NCBI RefSeq assembly: GCF_037996825.1
Contig: NZ_JBBNAC010000001.1
Location: forward strand, 62,001-126,000
From: Bdellovibrio sp. BCCA
Lineage (GTDB): Bacteria > Bdellovibrionota > Bdellovibrionia > Bdellovibrionales > Bdellovibrionaceae
Direction: 5' to 3'
Length of the DNA: 64,000 nucleotides
Of this stretch, positions 23,762-33,014 are shown one piece after another. Each line of letters opens with the position of its first letter. Positions within the stretch are counted from its first letter, which is position 1. The translations under genes were made by a program, and so were the position numbers. The notes under the pieces were generated by a model, which did no database searches, had not been told where the DNA came from, and saw only the letters and a program-made list of their open reading frames with translations.

Positions 23762-25801
23762 ATGAAATTAATGAGTTCATTCCTCTTTTTATTTTTGAGC
23801 GTTTTTCTTCTAAATTCATGCACTCATAAAGAAAAACTTATTCCCCGTGACGTTGCCTCTTTGCAAGCCAATGGTGGTATGGAGGGTATTTGGTTTTTAC
23901 AAGGAACCTCTTCCACGCGCGGACCTTATAACGGCGAACTAGAACTTCGTCGTTCTAACGATGGCACATTCAATGTCGTTCGCGCTGTCACTTACATTAA
24001 TTATTTTTTCGACGGTTTAAAAGTTCAAGAGATCTGGACAGGAAAAGCCGTTGCCACAGGTGACTCTGTCACAATCACTTATGAAATTCGTCAGGGTGAT
24101 TTCATCACTCGTTTAGGAAATCAAAAAAGAGAACCGTCTGATTTCAGAAATCCCGTGACTGTGATTTCTCGGTTTGTGGCCTCGCCTGCAGGATTGGCAA
24201 CCCAGTTTGCTGACAAAAAAGTTTCTAATTATTCAGAGTGGATTACGACAAGAAGAGATCTTGAAGCAAAACCTCTTTGGGTGAACGAAAGGAAAAATCT
24301 CGACGCCAAAGGCCCGCGCATTCCTTTAGCTGTGAGAGGCGTTATCAATCTTTTCAAGATGAAGATTGGATATGATAAAGATCCTCTTGTGAAGTCCTAT
24401 AAGGATCGTCCTGAATTTAAAGACGAACATCCTTACATTGTTTTTGATCCGACAGATTTTGAATTTTATCGCACCAACAAAGATATCATTCGTGTCGTAA
24501 ATAAAATTACGGATGACATCAGCATTACGGAGTCAGTCGTAAAACGAAACGCTTACTCTCCGACCTTGGCTGAAAAAGCAAATGGCTTTGATAAAAATGC
24601 CCGTGATTTTCATATCAATGAAGCGGGAATGCTTTCTCACGCAATCTTAGGTGACAATGGTCATTTGATTTCCTACCAGTACGATGGCGACGCTGCCTTG
24701 TGGACGGGAATGTATGTAGGCTCACAAGCGATGCGCTATCTCACAACAAAAGACAATACGGCTTTACAAAACGTACGTAAATCCGTGAAAGGTCTTATTA
24801 CCCTTTTGGATATCACGGGAAATCCTCAAGAGTTTGCAAGAACTCTGGCGGCCTATGATCCTAAAAATCCGATTCCAGAAAAGTGGCATCGTGGTACAGG
24901 AAAATACGAAAATCTTATTTGGCTTGAGGGCGGTAACAACGACATGGTTAAAGGAATCACGCATGGATTTCTTTGGGCAAGTCTGGTGATTCCAAAGTCT
25001 GATACTGAAATTTGGAATGAGCTTCGCGATAAATCACGGAAGTTGATTGATCTTCGCGTGATGCAGGAGAAACCTCAGAATCGTCCCGCGGCTTACGGAT
25101 TAGCGGCCTACATCACTGGTGACCAAGGCTTCAAAGATCAATACGTAAAATCTTATAGCAGCTTTAAAGTAAAAGTATCGGGCTATAGTTTCGATACTAC
25201 TTTCTATTGGCACGGATCTGCGGATTGGAGTGGAATCAACCTTGGCGTTGTTGGCGATATCACTGACATCACACTAGCGGATCTTCTTGGACAAAATAAA
25301 ATCCGCGATCAGTTACGTGAGCGCCTGATGGACTCGTGGGTCACTTATGAACCTGCGCAAAGACATCTTGTGACGTTGGCTGCTTATGGATTTGCTTACA
25401 AGCATGGGACTCGCGGAGGAAATTTCCGTTCAGAGAGCAGTGACACACGTTTTGTTTCAGCCTTATGGCAATCCGTGTGGGGTTTGCGTGAAATTCCATA
25501 TCCTCGCCCGAACTTGGACGTCAGCATTGATCATTCGCTAAGACCTGATTGGTGTATGTCCCCTATTCCTCGTTTGTTTTGGAAGGCCGTAAAGAAACCA
25601 GAACCTCCCATCGATTTCTTTTATCAAGGTCTTTACAACTATCCCGTGTTTGAGTTGCAAGCTTTCTCCAGTAATTTTGTATGGAAAGATTCTGCATTCT
25701 TATATCAAACATCTCACAGCAAGGGTGTTGAAAATTCCGGCGTCGATTATCTTTATGCTTATTGGTTAGCGAAGTACATTGGGGTTAATAATGTGGATTA
25801 A
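23762..25801 (+). CDS. Large lipoprotein of unknown function
   Basis: 679 residues. The signal peptide ends in the lipobox LLNSC (residue ~20), so the mature protein is membrane-anchored in the periplasm or outer membrane. The N-terminal ~110 residues look beta-rich (GIWFLQGTSSTRG, GELELRRSNDG). The centre (~300-560) is helical with pairs such as DAALWTGMYVGSQAMRYL and VKGITHGFLWASLVIP, suggesting an alpha/alpha toroid as in glycan-acting enzymes. No catalytic motif can be named. The end overlaps the start region of the caspase-like gene by 11 bases. First gene of a three-gene exported set. Confidence 0.8.
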   Translation: MKLMSSFLFLFLSVFLLNSCTHKEKLIPRDVASLQANGGMEGIWFLQGTSSTRGPYNGELELRRSNDGTFNVVRAVTYINYFFDGLKVQEIWTGKAVATGDSVTITYEIRQGDFITRLGNQKREPSDFRNPVTVISRFVASPAGLATQFADKKVSNYSEWITTRRDLEAKPLWVNERKNLDAKGPRIPLAVRGVINLFKMKIGYDKDPLVKSYKDRPEFKDEHPYIVFDPTDFEFYRTNKDIIRVVNKITDDISITESVVKRNAYSPTLAEKANGFDKNARDFHINEAGMLSHAILGDNGHLISYQYDGDAALWTGMYVGSQAMRYLTTKDNTALQNVRKSVKGLITLLDITGNPQEFARTLAAYDPKNPIPEKWHRGTGKYENLIWLEGGNNDMVKGITHGFLWASLVIPKSDTEIWNELRDKSRKLIDLRVMQEKPQNRPAAYGLAAYITGDQGFKDQYVKSYSSFKVKVSGYSFDTTFYWHGSADWSGINLGVVGDITDITLADLLGQNKIRDQLRERLMDSWVTYEPAQRHLVTLAAYGFAYKHGTRGGNFRSESSDTRFVSALWQSVWGLREIPYPRPNLDVSIDHSLRPDWCMSPIPRLFWKAVKKPEPPIDFFYQGLYNYPVFELQAFSSNFVWKDSAFLYQTSHSKGVENSGVDYLYAYWLAKYIGVNNVD

Positions 25802-27113
25802 GAGAATCGCCCCTGGATTCCTTGTATTGTTAGTTTCATTTTCAGCAGCGGCAAAAAAGGAAGTTGTATTTTTTGGCGGTGGCGGAGAGCCCAAGGGCGA
25901 TAGCACGATCTTTGATGCCGCCTACAATAATTTTGCGATGTTTTCAAGTGGTGGCTGGCAGGCGCGTTCCTATTTTAACGGGGGCCATGCCAAATCAGAA
26001 GCAGTCGCGCAAAAATTATTTAAAGGAAAAAATCAGCCGATGACGACAAAGAACATGGCTGACGAGATCGCAAACTTGAAAGCGCGAATCGAAAAAGGTG
26101 AATTAAAAAGTGGCGATCAGTTGATGATCACTATTGCCACTCATGGTTTGGAGAAAAATAAATCTCAAACGTCTCACAGCATCGCGACTACGGATTCAAG
26201 TTTTAATTTGGATGAAATCGCAAAGCTCCGCGATCTGGCAGAGAAAAAAGGTGTTTCTTTAGCGATTGTGGATTTTTCTTGTTACTCAGGAAATACGTTA
26301 AATCTGGGGACTGATAAAACTTGTGTTATTTCGACGGCCGCCGACACCGTTGCCTACAATACTTCGGGCGACTATATGGGAAGAAACTTTACTATGGGAA
26401 GATCCTTAGAAAGTGCCTTCCTGGATGGTCGCAGCGAAATGAATGCTGTTGTTCCCGCGGCTCCGCAAATTTCTACTGAAGCCGGCAGAAAAGCTTATCA
26501 GCTAACAAAAATTTTGTCTGAGTCGATGTCAGAGCGGAGCACGATTCGTCCAAGTACCGAGGCGGGTTTAAACTGTTACGGGACCAACTCGATATCGTAT
26601 CGTAAACTGCAAAGCAATTTGCGTGATATCGGTTCTGGAGATATTTACGGATATCTTAAAGTGAAACTTGGGATGCAGAAAAGCAGCCTCGAGCCCCTTA
26701 TCAACAAACTGCAGACGGCTGTAAAAAAATACGAAGACAAGCGAAAAGGCATGCAAAAGATGTTAGATGAGATGCAAAGCTTAAATCAAAACGTTTGTCA
26801 CGAAGTGCAAGGTGTAAAGCTTTGTGGAAATGTGCAGAACTGGGAGTTTGGCTATAAACTTCTTTCTGAAAGAGAACAAAAAGGTCAGCTAGATGAAAAA
26901 GGCCGTGCGGAATTAGCTGTTTATAAAACGGCTATGAATACGCCTCAATTCAAACGTTATCAAAACTTAAGAACGTCGTTTTCGAAACAAGAAAGTCTTT
27001 TTCCTGAGGCCAAAGACGTCGCCCGTGTAGAGCGGGAAGTTTATAATGTTCTTTACGGAGAGCTTTCGAAAAAATCTTCTAAGCCGAATCCATGCAGAAA
27101 GTTTACTTTATGA
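25791..27113 (+). CDS. Secreted caspase-like (clan CD) cysteine protease candidate
   Basis: 440 residues. The ATG at 25791 is chosen because a signal peptide starts there (MWIKRIAPGFLVLLVSFSAA); it lies within the end of the previous gene. The N-terminal half shows the clan CD pattern: a hydrophobic strand followed by the catalytic His (LMITIATHG, His118) and a second strand with the catalytic Cys (LAIVDFSCYSG, Cys164). This spacing and the DxxCxSG form are those of caspases, metacaspases and legumain-like peptidases. GGGG near residue 30 is a likely first-strand turn. The C-terminal half is helical, with two cysteine pairs. Function is inferred from motif only; exported clan CD peptidases are not common in Gram-negative bacteria. 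Confidence 0.7.
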   Translation: MWIKRIAPGFLVLLVSFSAAAKKEVVFFGGGGEPKGDSTIFDAAYNNFAMFSSGGWQARSYFNGGHAKSEAVAQKLFKGKNQPMTTKNMADEIANLKARIEKGELKSGDQLMITIATHGLEKNKSQTSHSIATTDSSFNLDEIAKLRDLAEKKGVSLAIVDFSCYSGNTLNLGTDKTCVISTAADTVAYNTSGDYMGRNFTMGRSLESAFLDGRSEMNAVVPAAPQISTEAGRKAYQLTKILSESMSERSTIRPSTEAGLNCYGTNSISYRKLQSNLRDIGSGDIYGYLKVKLGMQKSSLEPLINKLQTAVKKYEDKRKGMQKMLDEMQSLNQNVCHEVQGVKLCGNVQNWEFGYKLLSEREQKGQLDEKGRAELAVYKTAMNTPQFKRYQNLRTSFSKQESLFPEAKDVARVEREVYNVLYGELSKKSSKPNPCRKFTL

Positions 27114-27598
27114 GAAAAATGATGTGGAAAACTCTGTTAGCAATGTGGATGTCGTTGGTTTCTATCAACGCTTTTGCACAAAATGATTTTAAATGTGGTG
27201 AATACGAATTCATGGGCGTTATTCGCAAAGTTGACGGTAAAAATGTTTTAAAACTTTACGAAGGCTCTATGAGCGAAGTGATCTTAACCCTTTCGGCTGA
27301 CCTTGAAGAGCTTGCAGAAGTGAATCTTGGAAATTCTGTGACCTTAAAAGGAAAGATGTTTGCGCCGGTAAAAACTTATCGCGGTAAAATCGAGTCTATG
27401 CTGAGTGAAAAAGAAATCCAGGATCTCACAGCGGCAGATAAACCCTATACGGCTCGTTTTATGAGAGACGACATCAAGGAGCGCCTGGCGGACCCGTTGC
27501 ATCCAGATATGGATTCCGGAATGAAGCTCATAAAAGAATTACCTTGTTCTGGTCGAGAGCCTAGCGCGACAACGAAGAAGGCGAAGAAGAAAAAGTAG
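27110..27598 (+). CDS. Small secreted protein, third gene of the set
   Basis: 162 residues from the ATG that overlaps the previous stop as ATGA, giving a signal peptide (MMWKTLLAMWMSLVSINAFA, cleavage before QND). The mature part has two cysteines (FKCGEYEF, LPCSGRE), a small beta domain (EFMGVIRKVDGKNVLKLYEG, then VNLGNSVTLKGKMF) that looks OB-like, and a Lys-rich tail (KKAKKKK). No family is recognised. The ATGA overlap suggests translational coupling to the caspase-like protein, so the two may act together. Confidence 0.75.
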   Translation: MRKMMWKTLLAMWMSLVSINAFAQNDFKCGEYEFMGVIRKVDGKNVLKLYEGSMSEVILTLSADLEELAEVNLGNSVTLKGKMFAPVKTYRGKIESMLSEKEIQDLTAADKPYTARFMRDDIKERLADPLHPDMDSGMKLIKELPCSGREPSATTKKAKKKK

Positions 27599-27639
27599 GC
27601 ATTGATCTTCCAAACCCGATGAACTAAAAGACTACCATT

Positions 27640-28152
27640 ATGAAAAAGAAAACTGGCAGAGACGCAAAAGAATTAGAAAACTTTGTTTTGGGCGAAAACC
27701 AAACGAAATATCCTGAGACCTACGCACCCGAAGTGCTTGAGGCTTTCGACAATAAGAATCCTGGCAAAATTGCTTGGACGACTTTTGTTTGTACGGAGTT
27801 CACTTCATTGTGTCCTAAAACTCGTCAGCCGGATTTTGCGAAAATCTTTATCAACTACATCGCTGATAAAAAAATGGTGGAATCAAAGTCTTTAAAGCTT
27901 TATCTCTTTAGCTTCCGCAATCACGGCGATTTCCATGAAGACTGCGTGCAAACGATCTGTGACGATCTTGTGAAGTTGATGAAACCGAAATACATCGAAG
28001 TCGTTGGAGAATTCACTCCACGCGGTGGTATTGCTATTTATCCTTATGCAAGTTATGCGGTGAAGGATAAATTCTTTCAGAATCTCTATGAAAAGCGCAT
28101 GAGCGAATATGCTCCAGGCAAATACTCCATGGAGCTTTCAAAACTTTATTAG
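27640..28152 (+). CDS. queF: NADPH-dependent 7-cyano-7-deazaguanine reductase
   Basis: 170 residues, the short monofunctional type (YkvM-like). It reduces preQ0 to preQ1 in queuosine synthesis. The catalytic Cys58 lies in [12 protein letters not shown] with Asp65 following, the conserved ESKSLKLY is at 81-88, and HGDFHE at 95-100. The fold is the tunnelling T-fold. It is intact and stands alone; the two-component genes that follow are on the other strand. Confidence 0.96.
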   Translation: MKKKTGRDAKELENFVLGENQTKYPETYAPEVLEAFDNKNPGKIAWTTFVCTEFTSLCPKTRQPDFAKIFINYIADKKMVESKSLKLYLFSFRNHGDFHEDCVQTICDDLVKLMKPKYIEVVGEFTPRGGIAIYPYASYAVKDKFFQNLYEKRMSEYAPGKYSMELSKLY

Positions 28153-28153
28153 T

Positions 28154-29539
28154 CTATTTTTTAATTCCTTGCAGGCGGCGGCGTAGATCGCCCAACGTAC
28201 TGCGAGGAATTCCTAAGTATCTTGCCGCTGCGGACTCAGAGCCCTTTTTCTTCATCGCAAAATCGATCAGCTTTAATTCGAATTCAGAAACGACGTGGCT
28301 GTAACGTCCCTCCAAAGCCTTTTCGTCGATCTCAGCAATGGAGTTATTCTTAATAACTTCTTCATAGACCGGCGCTGATTGAACCAAGTGAGGCGTAAGA
28401 TCGCTTGGTTGAATTTCATCTCCGTCGACTAAAACGCAAGCGACCTCAATGGCAGATTTCAATTCGCGGATATTACCGGGCCAAGAATAGGTTAGTAGCA
28501 ATTCTTCGGCTTTAGGACTGAAAGATTTTTCGCGGTAGTTACCGCTTCGTAAAAATTCATGAGCTAAATCTAAAATATCTTCTTTACGTTCGCGAAGGGC
28601 TGGCAAAGTTACGGTGAATTTCTTAATTCTAAAAAACAAATCTTCACGGAACTTTTTTTCTTTGATGAGTTCTTCAAGATTTTCGTTCGTGGCTGCAATC
28701 GTGCGACAGTTTACTTTTCTTCCGACATCTTGACCGACGGGGTAGATATCGCCGCTACTGAGTGCACGCAAAAGTTTGACCTGTAAATCCATGCTAAGGG
28801 TTGCAAGCTCATCTAAGAAAAGGTCCCCGCCATCAGCACTCTCAAACTTTCCAGCGCGGTTTTCTGTTGCGCCCGTGAAAGCGCCTTTTTTATGACCGAA
28901 AAGTTCGGATTCGGCTAAGTGAGAAGGAATGGCTCCGCAGTTAACGGCAATGAAGGGACGGGAGTCATCGTTTTCAAGACTCCATAAATACTGAGCCATG
29001 ACTTCTTTGCCTGAACCACTTTCGCCACGAATAAGAACGGACTGTCCAGAGCCGCGAATTTTTTTAGCCGTTTCAATTACAGCCTTAAACGCAGGAGACT
29101 TCGTATAAAGATTGATGTGCGTAACAAGCTTAGAACCAGCTTGATGTTTTAAAGTCTGGTTCTTTCTTAGCAGACGATGCAGAACGGGAGCTTTACGTAA
29201 AACTTGAGTTAATGTTTTCGTGTCAAAAGGCTTCACCAGATAGTCAACAGCACCCGCCTTCATGCAGGCTTCTACAAGATGTGCCTCATCGTGACCCGTC
29301 ATCGCAACAACGACTGTCGAAGGATAGTTTTTTGAAATCTCTTGAATGAGCTGCAAACCCACGCGGTCTTCAGATTCATCAAGGGATAGATCAGTGAAAA
29401 CAAGATCAATAAGCTGTTTATCAAGCACGTCCAAAGCTTCATCTAGGGAATCGGCCAAGGACACCACATGAGGAGCTGGAATTTGAGACTGCATTGTTTT
29501 GCGAACAAGGGTTTCGTCATCAACAATTAGAATGCGCAT
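28154..29539 (-). CDS. NtrC-type sigma-54 response regulator
   Basis: 461 residues. The receiver domain (1-115) has acidic residues in IVDDE, a phosphoacceptor Asp50 (LVFTDLSL) and the Lys in LVKPFD. The AAA+ domain carries the Walker A GESGSGKE (172-179) and GAFTGA (219-224), the loop that contacts sigma-54. A Fis-type helix-turn-helix closes the protein (SESAAARYLGIPRSTLGDLR). It would activate sigma-54 promoters when phosphorylated by the kinase encoded just upstream; its start overlaps the kinase stop by one base (TAATG), so the pair is translationally coupled. The target genes are not evident from the window. Confidence 0.95.
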   Translation of the reverse strand: MRILIVDDETLVRKTMQSQIPAPHVVSLADSLDEALDVLDKQLIDLVFTDLSLDESEDRVGLQLIQEISKNYPSTVVVAMTGHDEAHLVEACMKAGAVDYLVKPFDTKTLTQVLRKAPVLHRLLRKNQTLKHQAGSKLVTHINLYTKSPAFKAVIETAKKIRGSGQSVLIRGESGSGKEVMAQYLWSLENDDSRPFIAVNCGAIPSHLAESELFGHKKGAFTGATENRAGKFESADGGDLFLDELATLSMDLQVKLLRALSSGDIYPVGQDVGRKVNCRTIAATNENLEELIKEKKFREDLFFRIKKFTVTLPALRERKEDILDLAHEFLRSGNYREKSFSPKAEELLLTYSWPGNIRELKSAIEVACVLVDGDEIQPSDLTPHLVQSAPVYEEVIKNNSIAEIDEKALEGRYSHVVSEFELKLIDFAMKKKGSESAAARYLGIPRSTLGDLRRRLQGIKK

Positions 29540-31590
29540 TAGTTCGTCCTCACTTTTATTTCAAACTGTGTAATCCACGGTTTTGGAATGAGATGTCCAT
29601 TTAATTTTTTAATCTGATCTTGAATCCATTTTTCGTCAAAGTCTGATGTGCACAGGTAAGCTCTTTTGCCAATACCGAGTTCACCAAGAATCTCTAGACC
29701 TTTTTTATTTTCACTTAAATTCTGGTCAATCACCAATAGAGCTTTTTCTGGCCAGGACTTCAATGGAAAAGCATTTTGAAATTCTGTTGTTGTGGAAAAG
29801 AAAGAAGTGTTTTTAAGTCCGATGCTCAAGGCCTTCTCTCGCCAAGCATTAAGAACGTTCTTGTCGTCATCCACAAAAACAAGAGGCTGGTCCATTTCAA
29901 GTTCAATAGAAGCAGGGGCCCATGCGGGCTTTTTTTCTCGCGGCATACGTAAGGTGAACGTAGTCCCTGAACCTTCAACCGTGGAAACATCCAAAGTTCC
30001 GCCACTCCATTCGATCGCGGCTTTGGCTTGGAAAAGGCCAAGGCCCGAACCTGTCTTTTTCCCGTGAGTAAAGCTGCGCTCAAAAATTTTTCCTAAAATA
30101 TCTGCTGGAATACCCTTGCCGTTGTCTTTGATTTCAAAGGTCCACTCTTTTGGGTTTGAAGAAAGCGAAAGAATAACTTCACTCGCGCCCGCTTCAAATG
30201 CGTTGTTGATAAGATTTGAAACTGCGGACTGCAACTCATTGACCTGAACAACACTCCAGATCTGAGGAACGGAACTGAGGCCTTGTAGCAGAAGCGATTG
30301 ATGTGCTTGCTTGCGAACGCTGTGCTCATTAAAAACAGAAGTGATTAAGGGTTCAACCAAGGTGAGCTTGGGCGCTTCAACTTCAGAGACGTCTTCTTGC
30401 TTAGAAATGCTAGCGGAAAGTTTTTGGACAATGCCGGCAACTCTGGCAACGGCACTTTTTAAAATGGCTAAAGGCTCTAACTGTGCGGTCTCGATTTGGC
30501 TTAGCGCCATGTTCATGCTCATCAAGGGGCTACGAATGTCATGGGCAACTTGGGCGGCGATTTGGCTGCGGGCTTTATCTCTTTCGGCCTCGATCAACTG
30601 AGTTTGGTGCGACTGCAGGGTGCTCAGCATTTGGTTGAGATTTTTTCCCAACTCATTTAGTTCATCGCGGGATTCCTCTTCAGAGCTAGGCACTCGTTGT
30701 GAGTAGTCTTGGGTCTTCGTGATCTTTTGTAGAGTTTTAAAAATGGCGTCGATTTTTCTTAATAATGTTTTAGTAAGAACACGAGACAACCACAGAGAAA
30801 GTAATATTAAGATGGTGGCGACACCAAAAAGAATCGCGCGTATCTTTTTTAGTTCCGTATCTAAGGTTTTTGTCGAAATGGTTGCAACCAGACGATAGTT
30901 TTTTTTGCTGTGGCCTTTTAACGAAGTCAGAACAAGCATTCGTCCTTGTTCAATGTGTGCTCCGTCGGACATTTTTAAAACCTGCTGAAGATCTAAAGTG
31001 TCGTTGTAGCCTTCACGGTGAATTCGACCCAGGCTTTCATCGTTAGTGCCGACAAGTTCTACGGAAAGATTATCAGCATCGTGTTGAATCATTTCGCGCA
31101 ACAACCGTGTGGCATCATCAAAGTAAATAATCGTTTCAATGATGCGTTTGCCATCAGCACTCGCAAGAAGAGTATGTTGTCCGACGTTGGAGTTTGCGTC
31201 TTTAACTAAAGAGCTTTGATAGCTTGAAGATTTCGAAATATCGAAATCCGGAAAAGCCTCGATACTTTTTTGATTGTAGATATTGATATCGTTAATTCCG
31301 AGAGAAACAGCCAATTCATCAAGATCTTTGTTTTTAAGTTCGCCTCGCTGGTCTTGCAGTTTTAAAACTTCAGCAGCATTCAGGGCAATTTGAGATTCCG
31401 AGTCTTCGATATTTTCTAAAGTCTGCGCCAAAAGATTCATGTGATCGACGTAGGACTCTTTAAAATCTTCAGAACGAGTTTTGGACAAAATTCCGCTAAG
31501 AATAAGACACGTTATAACGGCCGAAGCTGTCGCGGTCCCGAAAATAGAAAGAAAAATCTTATGAGAAAACTTCATCCGCGAAAGAGGCAT
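29539..31590 (-). CDS. Membrane histidine kinase with C-terminal receiver
   Basis: 683 residues. An N-terminal helix, a ~220-residue periplasmic sensor region and a second helix (AILFGVATILILLSLWLS) are followed by HAMP (~270-325), a HisKA domain with the phospho-acceptor His in AAQVAHDIRSPLMS, and an HATPase domain (NNAFEAGASEV, DNGKGIPADI, GSGLGLFQAK). The last ~115 residues are a receiver domain (VFVDDDKNV, phosphoacceptor in LLVIDQNL, Lys in LIPKPW). This makes it a hybrid kinase with a direct partner regulator. The signal sensed is unknown. It ends within the regulator's start codon. Confidence 0.93.
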   Translation of the reverse strand: MPLSRMKFSHKIFLSIFGTATASAVITCLILSGILSKTRSEDFKESYVDHMNLLAQTLENIEDSESQIALNAAEVLKLQDQRGELKNKDLDELAVSLGINDINIYNQKSIEAFPDFDISKSSSYQSSLVKDANSNVGQHTLLASADGKRIIETIIYFDDATRLLREMIQHDADNLSVELVGTNDESLGRIHREGYNDTLDLQQVLKMSDGAHIEQGRMLVLTSLKGHSKKNYRLVATISTKTLDTELKKIRAILFGVATILILLSLWLSRVLTKTLLRKIDAIFKTLQKITKTQDYSQRVPSSEEESRDELNELGKNLNQMLSTLQSHQTQLIEAERDKARSQIAAQVAHDIRSPLMSMNMALSQIETAQLEPLAILKSAVARVAGIVQKLSASISKQEDVSEVEAPKLTLVEPLITSVFNEHSVRKQAHQSLLLQGLSSVPQIWSVVQVNELQSAVSNLINNAFEAGASEVILSLSSNPKEWTFEIKDNGKGIPADILGKIFERSFTHGKKTGSGLGLFQAKAAIEWSGGTLDVSTVEGSGTTFTLRMPREKKPAWAPASIELEMDQPLVFVDDDKNVLNAWREKALSIGLKNTSFFSTTTEFQNAFPLKSWPEKALLVIDQNLSENKKGLEILGELGIGKRAYLCTSDFDEKWIQDQIKKLNGHLIPKPWITQFEIKVRTN

Positions 31591-31628
31591 CCTTTAATCG
31601 TAAAGGACGAGCTTATGAAGTCAATAAA

Positions 31629-31721
31629 TGGCGGAAAGGGCGGGATTTGAACCCGCGGTACACCTTTTGAGTGTACGAGCGTTTAGCAAACGCTTGGTTT
31701 CAGCCACTCACCCACCTTCCC
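31629..31721 (-). tRNA. tRNA-Ser(GCU)
   Basis: On the minus strand the acceptor GGGAAGG pairs with CCTTTCC (one G-U), with discriminator G and encoded CCA. The anticodon loop is TTGCTAA in the stem AGCGT/ACGCT, giving GCU. The long variable arm GTACAC/GTGTAC fits serine. The T-arm is GCGGGTTCAAATCCCGC. Confidence 0.96.
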
Positions 31722-31727
31722 GCGGTC

Positions 31728-31733
31728 GTTATA
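31728..31733 (-). promoter_or_regulatory. Likely -10 box of tRNA-Ser(GCU)
   Basis: TATAAC on the minus strand, six bases upstream of the mature 5' end. TGGCAC about 18 bases further upstream could serve as -35. Support is by pattern only. Confidence 0.4.
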
Positions 31734-31817
31734 AGCGACTAGAGGTCCAAAGTGCCATACCCGGGACCCATAATCAAGGAATTGACCGTCTTCTTTTTGC
31801 AATTTTATCAAGAATGC

Positions 31818-31846
31818 TTGATTTTTTGGTGGCCGCAGTCTATCAA
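31818..31846 (+). promoter_or_regulatory. Likely promoter of tRNA-Arg
   Basis: TTGATT (31818-31823), a 17-base spacer and TATCAA (31841-31846); the tRNA begins 17 bases later. TTGACC at 31782 is a second -35-like hexamer upstream. Confidence 0.5.
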
Positions 31847-31863
31847 TACGTCTCTTTCACAGT

Positions 31864-31940
31864 GCACTCGTAGCTCAGCTGGATAGAGTACTTGACTACG
31901 AATCAAGTGGTCAGAGGTTCGAATCCTCTCGAGTGCACCA
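31864..31940 (+). tRNA. tRNA-Arg(ACG)
   Basis: The acceptor arms GCACTCG and CGAGTGC pair, with discriminator A and encoded CCA. The anticodon loop is CTACGAA in the stem CTTGA/TCAAG, giving ACG (the A is normally deaminated to inosine). The T-arm is AGAGGTTCGAATCCTCT. It is divergent from tRNA-Ser(GCU). Confidence 0.97.
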
Positions 31941-32119
31941 TTTTTTTCTCCCAGACATTTTAGAAATCTCTTTATACTCCGCCCCATTTTTAGAACATTA
32001 CAAGTTAACTAAGTCCCGTTTATTTTTCCCAGTCTAGAGTCTAAAAATAAATCACCCTGCACGGATCAATTTTAAGCCGAAAAGAACTCGCGTATCCTAA
32101 GGACTGAGGGTGCAATTCA

Positions 32120-32983
32120 ATGAAAAAGCAGTATTTGTCGTGGTGTGTCTTAGGGCTCAGTCTTTTCCTTTATCAAACGTCCGCTTTCGCCGAGCAAATG
32201 TATGGTGTCTTTATGGTCACCAAAGGCAGCGTGAAAGTTCAAAACTCTAAAACCGGTACTTCCGACGCCAAAGTGGGTGTGAAGGTTTATGAAGGCGACA
32301 CTGTGATTACGGCCGCTGACTCCCGCGCCAAAATCGTGATGTCAGACCGTAACGTCATCAACGTGAATCCCGAAACAAAAATTCAGATCGCTAAATACCA
32401 AAACGATGCGGCGTCTGGGAAAAAGAACGTGGAGCTAAACCTTCTTGAGGGAAAAGTTCGCAACAACGTTGAGCAGACTTATGACGGAGAAAAAAGTAAG
32501 TTCCTTATTAAAACTCCAACGGCTGTGGCCGGTGTTCGCGGCACTCAATTCTTAGCCGGGTATAATCCATCAACACAAATGACTTCGATTGTGACATTTA
32601 AAGGAGCTGTGACTTTGGCTTCCTTGAATTCACGAGGTCAGATTGTTGGATCTGCAGTTTTAGTGAGAAAAGGCGAAGCGACAAGTGCAGCGCCGAATGC
32701 TCCGCCAGAAGCTCCGAAGTCGATGTCAAAAGAAGAGCTAAAGAAAATGGATGCGGATACGGCATCTGTATCTAAAGGCGATGGGAATCGCGAGATTGCA
32801 AGTGGTGCTGGTGCTCCATCGCTTGTAACTGCGGGAGATACAAGCGTGAACAATGCGCCAGAAGCGCCACCGCAAATAGTACCGACGACACGTCCGAATG
32901 TAGTCACAGGTCCTACGCCACCACCGCAGCGTTTTGAACCGAAGACGAAAGTCATCGTAAGACCGCAACCTGTTGGCAACTAA
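32120..32983 (+). CDS. Secreted FecR-domain protein
   Basis: 287 residues. A signal peptide (cleavage near SAFA-EQM) is followed by a FecR-type beta domain (~30-165): VTKGSVKVQNSKTG, KVYEGDTVITAADSRAKIVM, and FLIKTPTAVAGVRGTQFLAG, the last being the characteristic TPTAVAGVRGT segment. The C-terminal ~110 residues are Pro/Ala-rich and probably unstructured. FecR-domain proteins of this stand-alone type lack the anti-sigma domain and are often encoded near CHASE2 cyclases (COG4254/COG4252), as here. It would act in the periplasm. The TPR/beta-barrel gene follows after 31 bases in the same direction. Confidence 0.9.
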   Translation: MKKQYLSWCVLGLSLFLYQTSAFAEQMYGVFMVTKGSVKVQNSKTGTSDAKVGVKVYEGDTVITAADSRAKIVMSDRNVINVNPETKIQIAKYQNDAASGKKNVELNLLEGKVRNNVEQTYDGEKSKFLIKTPTAVAGVRGTQFLAGYNPSTQMTSIVTFKGAVTLASLNSRGQIVGSAVLVRKGEATSAAPNAPPEAPKSMSKEELKKMDADTASVSKGDGNREIASGAGAPSLVTAGDTSVNNAPEAPPQIVPTTRPNVVTGPTPPPQRFEPKTKVIVRPQPVGN

Positions 32984-33014
32984 CTAACAACAACGAACCA
33001 AGAAAACCACCATC

